Positions 43,230 through 44,155 of a stretch of DNA of 44,155 nt are shown piece by piece. The notes below the pieces were generated by a model, which was not told the origin of the DNA, did no database searches, and saw only the letters and a list, made by a program, of their open reading frames with translations. The stretch is from Gammaproteobacteria bacterium. Lineage in GTDB: Bacteria > Pseudomonadota > Gammaproteobacteria > Steroidobacterales > Woeseiaceae. Where the stretch lies: positions 1 to 44,155 of the forward strand of contig JABIQN010000050.1 of assembly GCA_018699395.1 (NCBI GenBank), in the 5' to 3' direction. Numbering within the stretch: position 1 is the stretch's first letter; every line of letters starts with the position of its first letter. Made by a program: the position numbers and the translations under genes.

Positions 43230-44155
43230 CTAGTCTCCGGGGCGCGGCGTCATCCAGTCCCTTGGATTCACCGGCTTGATGCCCTTACGAAGCTCGAAAT
43301 ACAGGCTGGATTGTTGTTGCCCACCGCTATCGCCAACCGTCGCTATAACATCCCCCGGCGCCACCCAGTCACCAACGTTCTTGAGGATCATCTCGCTATA
43401 ACCATATAGCGTCATATAACCCTCGCCATGATCAACAATTACGAGCAACCCCATACCCGCCAGCCAGTCAGCGAAAGCAATGCGGCCATGATAGACCGCG
43501 CGCACCTCGCGACCACGAGGTGCCGCAAGTATGACGCCATTCCACTTGATGTTACCGCCAACACGTGGCTGACCGAAATCGTGAACGAGTGTTCCGGTGA
43601 CGGGCCAGATGAGGCGAGCCTTATGCTCTATAAAGGGCTCCTCTGAGCTAATGGAGTAGTCTGACAAGATGCTCGTGAGCTCAGCAATCAATCTACTTAG
43701 ATCCTGTTCCTGGATTGCAAGGCGGCCAACCTCTTGCTCTTCATCAGCGATTCTCTTACGCAAATTAACCAGCAACTCCCGACGCTCTTCGAGCGAGCCG
43801 TTCAGCTCACCAAGCTCCTGATATCGAGCTTTAGACAAACCTGCCAAGCGCGCCTCCTCAGCAGCGATTTTGCTACGTAGCTCATCGAGTTTTCGAATCT
43901 CATCCATCACGGCGGAAATGTTCTCAGCGCGATAGTTATTAAGGTATCGGTAATACGTCATCAGACGCCCGAGCGTTGCCGGCTCACGCTGATTCAGGAG
44001 TAATTTGATTTTTTCCTGGCTGCCACTCATGTAAGCCGTCCGCACCTGTTCCACCAGCTTGTCAGATTCTTTGTCTAAATGAGCCTCGCGAATGACCAAG
44101 TCAGCATCAAGAGTTCGCTTTTTCTTTTCAGTAACCCGCTGCTGGCGCTTAATAC
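43230..44155 (-). CDS. envC: Murein hydrolase activator EnvC-like protein (5' end outside the window)
   Basis: The frame is open to the window edge, so the N-terminal signal and part of the coiled coil are missing. About 307 codons are visible. The first part is long coiled coil (SRLIAELTSIL, EERRELLVNLRKRIADEEQEV), followed by a C-terminal LytM/M23 domain (GTLVHDFGQPRVGG, GVILAAPRGREVRAVYHGRIAFADWLAGMGLLVIVDHGEGYMTLYG). The zinc-ligand pattern of active LytM enzymes is degraded (WNGV in place of HxGxD, LYFELR in place of LHFE), as in EnvC, which activates AmiA/AmiB amidases instead of cutting itself. ctpA follows; the full gene would probably be preceded by gpmI or gpmM. Confidence 0.88.
   Translation of the reverse strand, partial: IKRQQRVTEKKKRTLDADLVIREAHLDKESDKLVEQVRTAYMSGSQEKIKLLLNQREPATLGRLMTYYRYLNNYRAENISAVMDEIRKLDELRSKIAAEEARLAGLSKARYQELGELNGSLEERRELLVNLRKRIADEEQEVGRLAIQEQDLSRLIAELTSILSDYSISSEEPFIEHKARLIWPVTGTLVHDFGQPRVGGNIKWNGVILAAPRGREVRAVYHGRIAFADWLAGMGLLVIVDHGEGYMTLYGYSEMILKNVGDWVAPGDVIATVGDSGGQQQSSLYFELRKGIKPVNPRDWMTPRPGD

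Overview
The window reads as a chromosomal segment of a free-living, aerobic gammaproteobacterium outside the Enterobacterales. Supporting signs are the divergent tesA/ybbAP pair, the order rph < > yicC-gmk-rpoZ-spoT-ridA-recG-ubiA, aroK-aroB next to mrcA, the tatABC operon and envC-ctpA-yibQ. SURF1 and heme O synthase point to an aa3-type oxidase. No insertion sequence, prophage, CRISPR array, tRNA or rRNA was seen. Coding density is high, many genes overlap by 1-11 bases, and GTG/TTG starts are common.

Layout. 1-5.3 kb: ABC permease (cut by the window edge) and ATPase on the minus strand, divergent from tesA, fadD (frameshifted) and a small secreted cupin. 5.3-9.8 kb: minus-strand operon aroK-aroB-dgt-pyrF-hemE. 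9.9-10.2 kb: a fragment of the secretin gene pilQ, left where pilMNOPQ normally sits between aroK and mrcA. 10.2-13.4 kb: mrcA and a conserved unknown gene. 13.4-15.1 kb: gltA and rpmE on the minus strand. 15.07-15.44 kb: a non-coding gap with DnaA-box-like sites and inverted repeats. 15.4-17.9 kb: rph-rdgB-hemW on the minus strand, with an amber codon in rdgB. 18.2-25.7 kb: yicC-gmk, rpoZ, spoT-ridA-recG-ubiA. 25.9-29.3 kb: a bioC-like methyltransferase, a minus-strand 54-codon DUF2909-like gene, SURF1, a CxxxC membrane-anchored protein and ctaB. 29.5-36.4 kb: uvrD, then trkA-trkH-dctQ-dctM in tight succession. 36.5-37.8 kb: a convergent TRAP binding protein and a possible 53-residue ORF behind it. 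38.15-40.0 kb: dtd and tatABC. 40.3-44.2 kb: minus-strand envC (5' part outside the window)-ctpA-yibQ and, last in the operon, a secreted protein with six Kazal-like repeats.

How it works together. Most content is housekeeping: nucleotide quality control and turnover (rdgB, dgt, gmk, pyrF, rph), stringent response (spoT, with rpoZ beside it), heme and oxidase maturation (hemE, hemW, ctaB, SURF1), envelope synthesis and remodelling (mrcA, envC, ctpA, yibQ), protein export (tatABC) and ion or organic-acid transport (trkAH, TRAP).

The most notable points are the Kazal-repeat protein tied to a periplasmic protease operon, the pilMNOPQ deletion scar, three small coding lesions (fadD, rdgB, the pilQ fragment), and the DnaA-box-like cluster upstream of rpmE. 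I did not find a clearly new multi-gene system; the Kazal gene in the envC-ctpA-yibQ operon is the best candidate for undescribed biology.
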